Positions 18,068 to 26,653 are shown, counted from the stretch's first letter. The stretch is DNA of 64,000 bases from Pseudomonas putida (GCA_029953615.1 CP124529.1:5296494-5360493), one strand, 5' to 3'. Numbers and translations: made by a program. Notes: generated by a model from the sequence alone, not told the origin.

Positions 18068-18233
18068 ATGGCCTGCGGCCGGTCCCCTGCGCAAACAGGA
18101 TGAACGCACATGAAACACGTTGAACATCTTGGCCGGGCAAGCTTCAAACGATAACCCACGCCCTCTTCAGCCTGGAGCCCGCCATGCCCTGCCAGCCCTG
18201 TTCCCCGTCCCCTCACAGCGGAGGCGTGCACCC

Positions 18234-18521
18234 ATGAAAATGCCCTGCCGCGCACCCAATGCCTCCGTACAGCTCGATTACGTACGCGATACCCTGTTCG
18301 GCCCGGTGGCTCAAAGCGTGGAGTGCCAATGCCAGCTCGCCGCACTCAACCTGCAAGGCCGCCCGGGCCTGCGCCTGCACATCTGCCCGCCGCTGCCCGA
18401 CAAGGTCGACCGGGCTCACAGCGTGGCTTTCGTCTGGGACGGGCGCAGCTACCACGGCGTGGTCCGCGACCAAGGCAAATGCGGTGATGGCGGCCTGAAC
18501 CTGTTGCTGGAACTGCTGTAA
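18234..18521 (+). CDS. small conserved-looking protein of unknown function
   Basis: A 95-residue protein with no recognised domain and no signal peptide or membrane segment. It has two close Cys residues (VECQCQL, ~25-30) and a C-terminal stretch VAFVWDGRSYHGVVRDQGK rich in aromatic and charged residues. The ATG at 18234 is chosen because GGAGG stands 9 bp upstream; an in-frame start at 18120 would add a low-complexity, GC-skewed extension. It is followed by the Yip1-family gene in the same direction. Confidence 0.55.
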   Translation: MKMPCRAPNASVQLDYVRDTLFGPVAQSVECQCQLAALNLQGRPGLRLHICPPLPDKVDRAHSVAFVWDGRSYHGVVRDQGKCGDGGLNLLLELL

Positions 18522-18617
18522 CACGATCAACGGCGATAAACCCGACTGAACCCACCTGGCGCAGCACGTCTCCATAGCAAAAGGGCCCACGCCCTCCGGA
18601 GAACGCGGAGAACGTCA

Positions 18618-19232
18618 ATGAACAGTCCGTTGCTCAAACTCTTCACCCACCCCGCCGACGCCTGGCTGGAAATCCGCCGAGCCGAGGAAGACCACCCGCA
18701 GCAATATCTGCCGCGCTTGCTGGCCTTGGCACTGATCCCCGCCGTGTGCCTGTTCGTCGGCACCACCACCTTCGGCTGGAGCCTGGCGGCCGAAGAACGG
18801 GTACGCCTGAGTATGGGCAGCGCTGCGCAGCTGGCAGGCTTGCTCTACGTCACCACGGTGGCCGGGGTAATGCTGATGGGCACGATGATCCGCTGGATGT
18901 CGCGCGGTTTCGATGCACAGCCCAGCCTCAACCAGTGCATCGGCTTTGCCGCCTACTGCGCCACGCCATGGTTCTTCGCCGGGGTGGCCGGCCTGCTGCC
19001 GGTCCGCTGGCTGGCACTGGCGGCACTGCTGGCAGCCTCGGCGTATGCCAGCGTGTTGCTATATGGCGGGTTGCAGACTTTCCTGCGGCTGAAGAAGGAG
19101 CAGGCCATGCTGTTCGCGACCTGTGTGTGGGGGGTGGGGTTACTGCTGCTGGTGACCATCCTGGTGGCGATGATCCTGTTCTGGTTCAACGGCCTGATGC
19201 CGGAATATGTGCGCCCGGCCAACCTCGGCTGA
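18618..19232 (+). CDS. Yip1-family membrane protein
   Basis: A 204-residue inner-membrane protein with five likely membrane segments (about 34-52, 70-92, 110-126, 128-150 and 168-192). It fits the bacterial YIP1/DUF1282 (YohC-like) family, including the N-terminal LLKLFTHPADAWLEIR stretch and the FAAYCATPWFFAGVAGLLP segment. Function in bacteria is unknown. An AGAACG/GGAG-type site precedes the ATG. It appears monocistronic. Confidence 0.75.
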   Translation: MNSPLLKLFTHPADAWLEIRRAEEDHPQQYLPRLLALALIPAVCLFVGTTTFGWSLAAEERVRLSMGSAAQLAGLLYVTTVAGVMLMGTMIRWMSRGFDAQPSLNQCIGFAAYCATPWFFAGVAGLLPVRWLALAALLAASAYASVLLYGGLQTFLRLKKEQAMLFATCVWGVGLLLLVTILVAMILFWFNGLMPEYVRPANLG

Positions 19233-19252
19233 CCGGGGCGCAGCGGGCGCGC

Positions 19253-19492
19253 TCAGGCAATCGCCTTGAGTGGCGCCGGGTGGCTGGTACGCAGCGCGTG
19301 CAGCTGCCCCACCAGGTTGACCAGGTCGCGGCAACTGTTGAGGCTTTGCAGCGGGACCCCGCTCAGGGTCACGCCCTCATCGAGACTCTGGCCCTGCCCC
19401 AGGCGGATGGTCAGGTTGGCGCCGTCCGGGCAGCTGACTTCACAACGGTCGGGCAGGCAGGCCTGCTCGATCATCTGCCGCATTTCTAGCAT
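19253..19492 (-). CDS. DUF1652 family protein
   Basis: A 79-residue Pseudomonas-type small protein with the DUF1652 pattern: MLEMRQMIEQACLPDRCE at the start, a central LTIRL and SGVPLQSLNSCRDLVNLVGQL. Function is unknown. The ATG at 19492 is chosen because AGGAG lies 5-9 bp upstream and family members begin with MxxLxEMRxIIE. An in-frame ATG at 19513, with its own weaker AGAGGG site, would add seven residues. Confidence 0.78.
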   Translation of the reverse strand: MLEMRQMIEQACLPDRCEVSCPDGANLTIRLGQGQSLDEGVTLSGVPLQSLNSCRDLVNLVGQLHALRTSHPAPLKAIA

Positions 19493-19697
19493 CGAAACTC
19501 CTATCAACGACATGGTACGACCCTCTCTGTGCGATGGTCTGTTGTGTGAGTACGCCTTTGTCAGGCGGGGTGCCAATTGATATTGCGCATGCCGCGGCAG
19601 GCGTTCATACGCCGGGGCAATTATCGGGCAGGGAATCCTCTAGCACCTTAGTGGAAGATTGCTTGCCCGGGTGCAGGGTTCGAACGCAATGGCAGTT

Positions 19698-20627
19698 TTA
19701 ACGACGAGTGGTCCCGGCAGGCCCCAGCGATGCCCACAGGTGCTGGGCCGCATAGGCCCGCCAGGGTCGCCAGGCCAAGGCGCGTTGCGCCAGTTGGGCG
19801 CCATCGCCTTCGAGCAGACGCAATGCCTTGACCAGCGCCACATCGCCCAGCGGCAAGGCATCGGCCGCACCGGCCTGGCGCAGCGCGAGGTACTGCGCGC
19901 TCCAAGGGCCGATCCCCTTGACTTGGCACAGGTTGCGCTGCAGTTCCTCCAGCATTTGCCCGCTGCGTAGCAGCCCGGGCTCGGCCAGCAGTGCGCTGGC
20001 CAGCCTGCCCAGGGTGGCTGCGCGCGCCTGCGGCATGCCCAGGCCATCGAACTGCGCAGCCGCCAGTACCGGCAGAGCCGGAAACACATGGCTCAGGCCG
20101 GTTGCGGGCCAGCGCAAGGCCACGCCGTGGCGTTGCACCAGACGGCCGGCCAGGGTCATGGCCCCGGCCACACTGACCTGCTGACCCAGCACAGTGCGCA
20201 CGGCCTGCTCGCACGGGTCCCAGCCTTGTGGCACGCGCAGGCCTGGGCGCTCCTGCAGCAGGCGAGCCATCAGCGGGTCGCGGGACAGATCGGCAGTGAT
20301 GCGCGCGGGGTCGGCATCAAGGTCGAAGACCCGCCTCAGCCTGGCCGTCAGGCCGGGTAGCGCGTGAGCCGGGACGCCTTCAAGGCAGACCCGCAGGTAC
20401 TGGCTGCGCGAAGGGGTAGCGTGCAAGACGGCATGGCGGCCGGCAGTCACCAGGGTACGGCGGTAGGTGCCGTCGAGGCAGGTCTCGATACCGGGGATGC
20501 AACGGGCAGCGAGGAAGGCCAGGGTCGAGGGCCAATGGTAAGGGGCACGGTAACGCAGCCACAGGATGTGGCGCCCGGGGGTGGGCAATGATCGGCGCAC
20601 GGCGTGCATGGGGGTGAGCTTTGGCAT
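19698..20627 (-). CDS. alkA: DNA-3-methyladenine glycosylase II (AlkA)
   Basis: A 309-residue base-excision glycosylase of the HhH-GPD superfamily that removes alkylated purines. The helix-hairpin-helix QVKGIGPWSAQYLALR (~240-255) is followed by the Gly/Pro-rich loop and the catalytic Asp in ALPLGDVAL (~265). The N-terminal AlkA domain (~15-90) and the WDPCEQAVRTVLGQQVS segment are also present. Unlike Ada-AlkA fusions it has no Ada domain. Start choice between MPKLTPM and the in-frame MHAVRR six residues later is open. Confidence 0.88.
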   Translation of the reverse strand: MPKLTPMHAVRRSLPTPGRHILWLRYRAPYHWPSTLAFLAARCIPGIETCLDGTYRRTLVTAGRHAVLHATPSRSQYLRVCLEGVPAHALPGLTARLRRVFDLDADPARITADLSRDPLMARLLQERPGLRVPQGWDPCEQAVRTVLGQQVSVAGAMTLAGRLVQRHGVALRWPATGLSHVFPALPVLAAAQFDGLGMPQARAATLGRLASALLAEPGLLRSGQMLEELQRNLCQVKGIGPWSAQYLALRQAGAADALPLGDVALVKALRLLEGDGAQLAQRALAWRPWRAYAAQHLWASLGPAGTTRR

Positions 20628-20660
20628 GGGTGCATCATGCCAGCAAATGTAATGCCTATA

Positions 20661-20755
20661 CCGGCCCTATCGCCGGCAAGCCCCCCACCTCGACCGCATT
20701 GATCCCAAGCCATGTGCAATACCTGTGGGAGCTGGCTTGCCGGCGATAGGGCCGG
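20661..20755. repeat. REP-like inverted repeat, second type
   Basis: Twenty-base perfect arms, CCGGCCCTATCGCCGGCAAG (20661-20680) and its complement (20736-20755), lie between alkA and the pirin gene. The core differs from the three other REP pairs in the window but is also a common P. putida-group intergenic repeat. Confidence 0.75.
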
Positions 20756-20778
20756 ACAAGCCATTCAATCAATCAGGA

Positions 20779-21666
20779 TCAATGCGCAGCGCCGTCCCGT
20801 GCATCGTGCATCTGCCCGAACCGCCCGGCATGGAAGTCGTCGAACGACTCGGCAATTTCTGCCTGGCTGTTCATCACGAACGGGCCATAACCCACTATCG
20901 GCTCGTCGATCGGTTCGCCGCTGAGCAACAGCAGGCTGGCACCTTCCAGCGCTTCGACAGCAACATCCACGCCGCCCCGGTCAAGCAGCACCAGGCTGGA
21001 TGGGCCGGCTTCGCGCTCGCCGTTGATTCGCACATTGCCACGCAACACCACAAGCGCCGCATTGCGCCCGGCGGCCACCGGCAGTTGCAAGGCTGCACCG
21101 GCATTCAGGCGCAGGTCCCAGACATCCATGGCGGTAAAGGTCCGTGCCGGGCCAGCGTGGCCACGATAGTCACCGGCAATCACCCGCAGGCTACCGCCCT
21201 CACGGTCCAGCGCCACCACCGGGATCTCCTCGGCCAGCAGCGTCTGGTAGCCAGCCGCGGCGCGCTTGTCCCGCGCCGGCAGGTTGACCCACAGCTGTAC
21301 CATCTCCAGCGTACCGCCAGTGCGGGCGAAGCCTGGGGAATGGAACTCTTCATGGATGATGCCATTGGCGGCTGTCATCCATTGCACGTCACCGGGGCCG
21401 ATCAAGCCACCCGCGCCAGTGGAGTCCCGGTGCTCCAGCTCGCCCTGGTAAACGATGGTCACGGTTTCGAAGCCGCGGTGCGGGTGCTGGCCAACCCCAC
21501 GCCGCGCGCTGGTTGGTGTGAAGTCATAAGGACCGGCATAGTCCAACAGCAGGAACGGGCTGATCTTGCTGGCCAGGTTGTCGTAGGTGAACAGGCTGCG
21601 CACCGGGAAACCATCACCTACCCAGTGGGCGTGAGGGCTGCGATGAATACCCAGAATCGTTTTCAT
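20779..21666 (-). CDS. pirin family protein
   Basis: A 295-residue bicupin of the pirin/YhaK family. The N-terminal cupin has the metal site HPHRGFET (~60-67) and the later His of GIIHEEFHS (~102-110). A C-terminal pirin domain follows (~170-270). Bacterial pirins are reported as quercetinases or as modulators of metabolism; neither can be assigned. The start MKTILGIHRS has a GGAG-type site upstream. It is probably monocistronic. Confidence 0.85.
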   Translation of the reverse strand: MKTILGIHRSPHAHWVGDGFPVRSLFTYDNLASKISPFLLLDYAGPYDFTPTSARRGVGQHPHRGFETVTIVYQGELEHRDSTGAGGLIGPGDVQWMTAANGIIHEEFHSPGFARTGGTLEMVQLWVNLPARDKRAAAGYQTLLAEEIPVVALDREGGSLRVIAGDYRGHAGPARTFTAMDVWDLRLNAGAALQLPVAAGRNAALVVLRGNVRINGEREAGPSSLVLLDRGGVDVAVEALEGASLLLLSGEPIDEPIVGYGPFVMNSQAEIAESFDDFHAGRFGQMHDARDGAAH

Positions 21667-21762
21667 GAGAAGGCTCCTCTCTTGGTTGGGATAACCTTAT
21701 CAATGATGCCAATCACGCGGTAGCTGGCTGGCTTGGCATTCATCGTCCCATCAATGGAACAA

Positions 21763-22635
21763 TTATCTCAACAAGAAACCAAGCACCCACTCCGCAGCCA
21801 TGGCCGGGTCTTCCTGCATGAAGCAGTGTCCTCCGGGGACCTGCTGCGCGGTCACGTCAGGGTTGAGCGCCGCCAGGCGGTTCACCGAATGGGGCACGAA
21901 GGGATAGGTATGTTCGCCATACAGCACCCGTGTAGGCGTGCGGATCGCCGTCAGGCTCGCCCACATGCGCTTGGGGAACGAACTGAAGATTTCCACTTCA
22001 CGGCTTGGTCGGCACTTGAGCACCACCGCTTCGCCACAGTCACCGATAGCGTGCTCGATGTAGGCGTGCAGCGCCGCATCGGTCCACCCCTTGAAGATCC
22101 CCCGCCCCTGCAGCGAAGCCAGGGCCGCCTCACGGTCAGGCCAGTGGCTGCGACGGCTGGCGGCCTTGCGCGCCAACGCATGGCGCCGATGCAAGCCGAC
22201 CAGCGCTGCAACCCCCATCACTCCCAGCATGCGTCGGCTGAACAGTACCGGGTCAAGCAGCACGGCACGCGTGAACAGTTGCGGTTCACTGGCCAGGATC
22301 AGGCCGGTCAGTACGCCACCGAAGCTGTGCCCCACGGCAAAGCGCGGCACGTCGCCATACTCGCCTCGCCCGGCTGCGAAAGCGTCCACTGCCAGCGCAG
22401 CGGTGCGGTTCCAGCCACGAAACACCCCGCCGTGGTCACTGTCACCATGCCCCTGGACATCGCTGAGCCACAGGTCGAAGTGCTCACCCAGGCGCATCAG
22501 CAACGGCTGGTAGGCCAGGCAGCAGAAGCCGTTGCCGTGCAGAAAGTGCAGCAGCGGCTTGCCACTGGCCGGGGTTCGCCAGCCACGCAGCGTGAAGCCT
22601 TCGGCGCATTCGTGAGACCAGGGGATCAACTGCAT
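21763..22635 (-). CDS. alpha/beta hydrolase
   Basis: A 290-residue serine hydrolase. The oxyanion segment is HGNGFCC (~33-39), the nucleophile elbow GHSFGG (Ser, ~102-107), the acid is probably the Glu in YGEHTYPF (~238) and the His is in PGGHCFMQED (~268). No signal peptide is seen. The substrate is unknown. The LysE gene starts upstream on the same strand, 20 bp away, so the two may be cotranscribed. Confidence 0.83.
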   Translation of the reverse strand: MQLIPWSHECAEGFTLRGWRTPASGKPLLHFLHGNGFCCLAYQPLLMRLGEHFDLWLSDVQGHGDSDHGGVFRGWNRTAALAVDAFAAGRGEYGDVPRFAVGHSFGGVLTGLILASEPQLFTRAVLLDPVLFSRRMLGVMGVAALVGLHRRHALARKAASRRSHWPDREAALASLQGRGIFKGWTDAALHAYIEHAIGDCGEAVVLKCRPSREVEIFSSFPKRMWASLTAIRTPTRVLYGEHTYPFVPHSVNRLAALNPDVTAQQVPGGHCFMQEDPAMAAEWVLGFLLR

Positions 22636-22655
22636 CGGCTACTGTACTCGCGAGG

Positions 22656-23285
22656 TCAGGAAAACGCCGATTCTACAAATAGCAGCGGGTACAGTGAAAT
22701 CACCAGCAGCAAGGCCATCAGGACATTGAACAGCATCAGCCAGCGCGGATTCTGCAACAGGTTGCGCAGGGCGCTGCCAAACATTACCCAAACCCCCACG
22801 CTGGGCAGGTTGACCAAGGCGAACAAGGCGGCAATGACAATCACGTTGGTCACATAGCCTTGCGCCGGTGTGTAGGTGGTTATCGCCCCTACCGCCATCA
22901 CCCAAGCCTTCGGGTTGACCCACTGGAATGCCGCCGCCCCCCAGAAGCCCAGCGGTTTGCGGGCGCTGGACGAGGCTGTGCCGACCGGCCCGGAGGTGGC
23001 GATCTTCCAGGCCAGGTACAGCAGGTAGATGGCGCCGGTGTAGCGCAGTACCGTATACAGCGCTGGCCACGCCTTGAACACCTCGCCCAGGCCCAGGCCT
23101 ACGGCCAGCACCATTACCATGAAACCGACGCTGATACCCATGGCATGGGGGATCGAGCGACGCACACCGAAGTTCACCCCCGAGGCCAGCAGCATGGTGT
23201 TGTTGGGGCCAGGTGTGATGGAAGATACGAAGGCAAACAGCACGAAGGCGGTCAGCAGGTCGGCAGAGGCAAGCATGGCAGGCAT
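22656..23285 (-). CDS. LysE-family amino-acid exporter
   Basis: A 209-residue inner-membrane protein with about six membrane segments and the LysE/RhtB signature ITPGPNNTMLL (~23-33). FQWVNPKAWVMAVGAI is at ~120-135. It likely exports an amino acid or similar small solute. An alternative start, MLASADLL, lies three codons in. It is divergent from the GNAT gene across a 125-bp gap that contains an inverted repeat, and is followed by the hydrolase gene. Confidence 0.87.
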   Translation of the reverse strand: MPAMLASADLLTAFVLFAFVSSITPGPNNTMLLASGVNFGVRRSIPHAMGISVGFMVMVLAVGLGLGEVFKAWPALYTVLRYTGAIYLLYLAWKIATSGPVGTASSSARKPLGFWGAAAFQWVNPKAWVMAVGAITTYTPAQGYVTNVIVIAALFALVNLPSVGVWVMFGSALRNLLQNPRWLMLFNVLMALLLVISLYPLLFVESAFS

Positions 23286-23338
23286 TCCACTTTCTTGACG
23301 GGTCCTGTCACACTAACGGAGTCGCCCTCCTGTGCGAC

Positions 23339-23382
23339 CGGTACAGTTCCACTATATTGCATAGATACACATTGCTGTACCG
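23339..23382. promoter_or_regulatory. inverted repeat in the LysE/GNAT divergent promoter region
   Basis: Eight-base arms CGGTACAG (23339-23346) and CTGTACCG (23375-23382) are separated by 28 AT-rich bases that include TATATT-like and ATAGAT -10-like runs. It is placed to control both divergent genes. The binding protein is unknown. Confidence 0.45.
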
Positions 23383-23410
23383 CTACAACCCGACCAAGGA
23401 AGCCGTCACC

Positions 23411-23890
23411 ATGAGCCTCACCATTCGCCCTGCCGTACGCGCCGATGCCGAGCAGATCCTGGCCTTCATCACCGAGCTGGCAGAGTACGAACGTGCCCGC
23501 CACGAGGTGATAGCGAGCGTTGCCGATATCGAGCACAGCCTGTTCGGCGAGGGCAGCACCGTGCACAGCCTGATTTGCGAGCGCGATGGCCGGGCAATCG
23601 GTTTTGCCGTGTATTTCTATAGCTACTCGACCTGGCTAGGCCGCAACGGTATCTACCTGGAAGACCTGTACATCACCCCTGAGCAACGCGGCGACGGCGC
23701 CGGGCGACAGTTGCTGCAACACATTGCCCGCGAGGCGGTGGCAAACAAATGTGGGCGCCTGGAATGGAGTGTGCTGGACTGGAACGAGCCGGCGATTGGC
23801 TTCTATGAGAAGTTGGGCGCCGAAGCGCAGGATGAGTGGGTGCGCTACCGGCTGGATGGGGACAAGCTGGCGGCGTTTGCTCGCGGGTGA
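23411..23890 (+). CDS. GNAT-family N-acetyltransferase
   Basis: A 159-residue acetyltransferase. The acetyl-CoA loop appears as PEQRGDGAGRQLLQHIA (~97-113), following the YLEDLYI strand. The C-terminal WNEPAIGFYEKLGAE (~132-146) is typical of the spermidine/diamine and ElaA-like GNAT groups (NxPAIxFYxKxGA). The ATG at 23411 is preferred over 23357, which would run through the inverted repeat; AAGGA lies 10 bp upstream. The substrate may be a polyamine or amino acid by family. Confidence 0.88.
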   Translation: MSLTIRPAVRADAEQILAFITELAEYERARHEVIASVADIEHSLFGEGSTVHSLICERDGRAIGFAVYFYSYSTWLGRNGIYLEDLYITPEQRGDGAGRQLLQHIAREAVANKCGRLEWSVLDWNEPAIGFYEKLGAEAQDEWVRYRLDGDKLAAFARG

Positions 23891-23982
23891 GTGGGTGGAT
23901 GCTCCCGGCACTGCAAAGCCAAAACCCTACCATCACGGCAATTGACGCCAAGCCCGCCCCCATGCTCTCCTTATGCCTCGCG

Positions 23983-24180
23983 TTCAGGTGCCCCCGATGG
24001 GGGTGAAACGGGAAACCGGTGCGTTGCAGGCCCTCCAGCAGGGCCGGACAAGGCCGGTGCTGCCCCCGCAACGGTAAGCGAGCGAAGCGTCTGTACCACT
24101 GTGCCCGGGCATCGGGCATGGGAAGGTGACGCCTTCCAGGAGCCTGGCTCCTCCTCGCAAGCCCGGAGACCGGCCTGTCG
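23983..24180 (+). promoter_or_regulatory. cobalamin riboswitch
   Basis: The leader upstream of cbtB holds the conserved elements of the AdoCbl riboswitch in order: an opening TCAGGTGCCCC, a GGGAAACCGGTGCG core, the TGCCCCCGCAACGGTAAGCG box (24061-24080), a GGGAAGGTGACGCCTTCC stem and the closing AAGCCCGGAGACCGGCCTG. It should reduce expression of the cobalt uptake/cobalamin genes when vitamin B12 is plentiful. It ends about 105 bp before the cbtB start, leaving room for an expression platform. Confidence 0.93.
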
Positions 24181-24285
24181 TTCATGAACACCCCGCGGTG
24201 GGCGGGCGCTGTTGCATTCCCCTGAGCCGCCACGCTCGGGGCTGCCGCGCTTGCCCATTGCCCACAAAAAGCAGAGGAACGCGTC

Positions 24286-24474
24286 ATGCCCGTCACCAGC
24301 GCCAAGCAACACAGCCTTACCACCCCCACCACCCTCAGCCAGCGTGTCGTCATCGCCGTCGGCGCCAGCCTGCTGGGCCTGTGCCTGGTGTACTTCGCTG
24401 GTTTCTCGCACATCGAGGCCGTGCACAACGCCGCCCACGACACCCGCCACAGCGCCGCCTTCCCTTGCCACTGA
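24286..24474 (+). CDS. cbtB: CbtB, small subunit of predicted cobalt transporter
   Basis: A 62-residue protein with one membrane segment (~19-41). Its His-rich C-terminus, HIEAVHNAAHDTRHSAAFPCH, is the metal-binding mark of CbtB proteins. AGAGGA precedes the ATG. It lies right after the cobalamin riboswitch and 9 bp before cbtA, which together form the predicted B12-controlled cobalt uptake pair. Confidence 0.92.
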   Translation: MPVTSAKQHSLTTPTTLSQRVVIAVGASLLGLCLVYFAGFSHIEAVHNAAHDTRHSAAFPCH

Positions 24475-24483
24475 GTACGCCCG

Positions 24484-25170
24484 ATGATCACACGCATTGC
24501 CCGTACCGCGGGCTTCAGCGGGCTGCTGGCGGCCTTGCTGCTGACCCTGCTGCAAAGCTTCTGGGTCACCCCGCTGATTCTCGAGGCTGAAACCTACGAG
24601 TCTGCGGCGCCGTCCGCCCAGCACGAACATGCTGGCGCAGTGGCCGGCCATGAACACAGCGCCGAAGCCTGGTCACCGGAAGACGGCTGGCAACGGGTAC
24701 TGTCCACCACCGGCGGCAACCTGGTGGTGGCGGTCGGCTTCGCCCTGATCCTCACCGCCCTCTACAACCTGCGTGAACCAAAGCGTGCCGGCACGGGTGC
24801 ACTGTGGGGCCTGGCAGGTTTCGCCGTGTTCTGCCTGGCCCCGACCCTGGGCCTGCCGCCGGAACTGCCAGGTACTGCAGCCGCCGACCTGGGACAACGC
24901 CAGGCCTGGTGGATCGGCACCGCCAGTGCCACTGCGCTGGGCCTGGCGCTGCTGGTGTTCGCTCGCCACGGGTTGCTGAAGGCACTGGGCGCCGTACTGC
25001 TGGTCATGCCCCATGTGATCGGTGCACCGCAACCCGAGGTGCACGAGAGCCTGGCCCCCGCAGCACTGGAAGCCCAGTTCAAAGTCGCCTCCTGGCTGAC
25101 CAACGCCGCCTTCTGGCTGGCCCTGGGCCTGCTCAGCGCCTGGCTGTTCCGACGCTCCAGCCAGGCCTGA
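24484..25170 (+). CDS. cbtA: CbtA, membrane subunit of predicted cobalt transporter
   Basis: A 228-residue inner-membrane protein with five likely membrane segments. A His-rich loop (QHEHAGAVAGHEHSAEAW, ~41-58) lies between the first and second. This matches the CbtA family. Its stop overlaps the cobE start by one base (TGATG), indicating coupling. It is controlled by the upstream riboswitch. Confidence 0.9.
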   Translation: MITRIARTAGFSGLLAALLLTLLQSFWVTPLILEAETYESAAPSAQHEHAGAVAGHEHSAEAWSPEDGWQRVLSTTGGNLVVAVGFALILTALYNLREPKRAGTGALWGLAGFAVFCLAPTLGLPPELPGTAAADLGQRQAWWIGTASATALGLALLVFARHGLLKALGAVLLVMPHVIGAPQPEVHESLAPAALEAQFKVASWLTNAAFWLALGLLSAWLFRRSSQA

Positions 25171-25556
25171 TGCCAGCCTTCTACGCCGGTTTCGGCTGCC
25201 GTCGGGGTTGCCCGGTGGATACGCTGGAAACCTTGCTACGCCAGGCCCTGGACGATCAGGGCCTGGCGTTGGCCGACCTCAACGGTATCGCCAGCATCAG
25301 CCTGAAGGCCGACGAACCCGGTTTGCAGCAGCTGGCCAAGCGCCTCGACGTGCCCTTGGTGTTGTACGATTGCGCGCAGTTGCAACCCTACGCACACCAA
25401 CTCAGCCACTGTTCCGCCACAGCCTATGCCCATAGCGGCTGCTGGGGCGTGGCCGAGAGTGCGGCACTGGCACTCGCCAGCCAGCGGCTGGGCACGGCCA
25501 GGTTGCTGCTGACGCGCCAGGTACTGGGCCCGGCTACCCTCGCCCTGGCCTGTTGA
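25170..25556 (+). CDS. cobE: CobE/CbiG C-terminal-like cobalamin biosynthesis protein
   Basis: A 128-residue protein matching the CobE/GbiG (CbiG C-domain) family. It has GFGCRRGCP at the N-terminus (~8-16), SISLKADEPGL (~47) and the C-terminal SGCWGVAESAALALA (~90). CobE binds precorrin intermediates in the aerobic cobalamin pathway; in some species it is needed near the CobG/CobM steps. It is coupled to cbtA by a one-base overlap and lies 35 bp before cobM. Confidence 0.88.
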   Translation: MPAFYAGFGCRRGCPVDTLETLLRQALDDQGLALADLNGIASISLKADEPGLQQLAKRLDVPLVLYDCAQLQPYAHQLSHCSATAYAHSGCWGVAESAALALASQRLGTARLLLTRQVLGPATLALAC

Positions 25557-25591
25557 ACGTTTCACCCTCCTCTTTCCTGCAAGGACATTCC

Positions 25592-26344
25592 ATGACGGTC
25601 TACTTCATCGGCGCCGGCCCAGGCGACCCGGAACTGATCACGGTCAAGGGCCAACGGCTGATTCGCCAGTGCCCGGTGATCATCTATGCCGGTTCGCTGG
25701 TGCCGGCCGCCGTGCTCGAGGGCCATCAGGCCGAGACCGTGATCAACAGTGCCGAACTGCACCTGGAACAGATCATTGCCGCCATGCGCAGCGCGCATGA
25801 GCGAGGCCAGGATGTGGCGCGGGTACACAGTGGCGACCCCAGCCTGTACGGCGCCATCGGTGAGCAGATCCGTCACCTGCAGGCGCTGGGCATCGCTTAC
25901 CAGATCATCCCCGGGGTCACCGCCACGGCGGCCAGCGCCGCCCTGCTCGGCTGCGAACTGACCCTGCCGCAGGTCGCGCAGACCGTCATCCTCACCCGCT
26001 ATGGCGACAGTTCGCCAATGCCGCCCGGCGAACAACTGGGCGACCTGGCGCGCCACGGCAGCACCCTGGCGATTCACCTGGGGGTCAAGCACCTGTCGCG
26101 TATCGTCGATGAACTGTTGCCACACTACGGCGCACACTGCCCGGTGGCGGTGGTACATCGCGCCACCTGGCCGGATCAGGACTGGGTGCGCGGCACCCTC
26201 GGCGATATCGTCGAACGCGTCACGGCCAAGGACTTCCGGCGCACCGCGCTGATCCTCGTGGGCCATGTACTGGGCGACACACCGTTTGCCGAATCGGCCT
26301 TGTACCGCGCAGGGCACGCCCACCTGTATCGCCCTGGCGACTGA
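25592..26344 (+). CDS. cobM: CobM, precorrin-4 C11-methyltransferase
   Basis: A 250-residue SAM-dependent tetrapyrrole methylase that adds the C11 methyl group in aerobic cobalamin synthesis. Family marks are VYFIGAGPGDPELITVKG at the N-terminus (SAM site, ~3-20), YAGSLVP (~36), RVHSGDPSLYGAIGEQ (~83) and PGVTATAASAALLG (~113). The ATG at 25592 with AAGGA 6 bp upstream is chosen over a longer in-frame start in the cobE tail. Confidence 0.94.
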   Translation: MTVYFIGAGPGDPELITVKGQRLIRQCPVIIYAGSLVPAAVLEGHQAETVINSAELHLEQIIAAMRSAHERGQDVARVHSGDPSLYGAIGEQIRHLQALGIAYQIIPGVTATAASAALLGCELTLPQVAQTVILTRYGDSSPMPPGEQLGDLARHGSTLAIHLGVKHLSRIVDELLPHYGAHCPVAVVHRATWPDQDWVRGTLGDIVERVTAKDFRRTALILVGHVLGDTPFAESALYRAGHAHLYRPGD

Positions 26345-26410
26345 GCATTGCCAGGTTCGCCGCAGGCGTAGCAGACTCCAGGTTCCCACCTGCAAACAGG
26401 AGTCATGCCC

Positions 26411-26653
26411 ATGCTGGACCTACGCCCCAACTGCGAGTGCTGCGATACCGACCTGCCGGGTGACAGCCCCGACGCGCTGATCTGCTCCTTCGAATGCACC
26501 TTCTGCCGCACCTGCGCCGAAACCCGTTTCCAGGGCCGCTGCCCGAACTGCACCGGCCAGTTGGTAGCACGCCCGACACGGGTCGGCCGGGCACTGGCCA
26601 ACAACCCCGCCTCGACCCAGCGCGTGACCAAATCGCACTCTGCCTGCGCTTGA
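26411..26653 (+). CDS. DUF1272 zinc-ribbon-like protein
   Basis: An 80-residue protein with the DUF1272 start MLDLRPNCECCDTDLPGDSP. Four Cys pairs (CECC, CSFEC/CTFC, CRTC and CPNC) suggest a zinc ribbon or treble-clef fold. Function is unknown. The second ATG is chosen: CAGGAG is 8 bp before it but only 2 bp before the first, and family members begin MLxLRPNCE. Confidence 0.85.
   Translation: MLDLRPNCECCDTDLPGDSPDALICSFECTFCRTCAETRFQGRCPNCTGQLVARPTRVGRALANNPASTQRVTKSHSACA

Noticed and set aside
18110..18154. 14-codon ORF after alkB with an AGGATG-like site
   Set aside because: Too short to support, with no paralogue in the window and no attenuator-like structure or regulatory amino-acid run.
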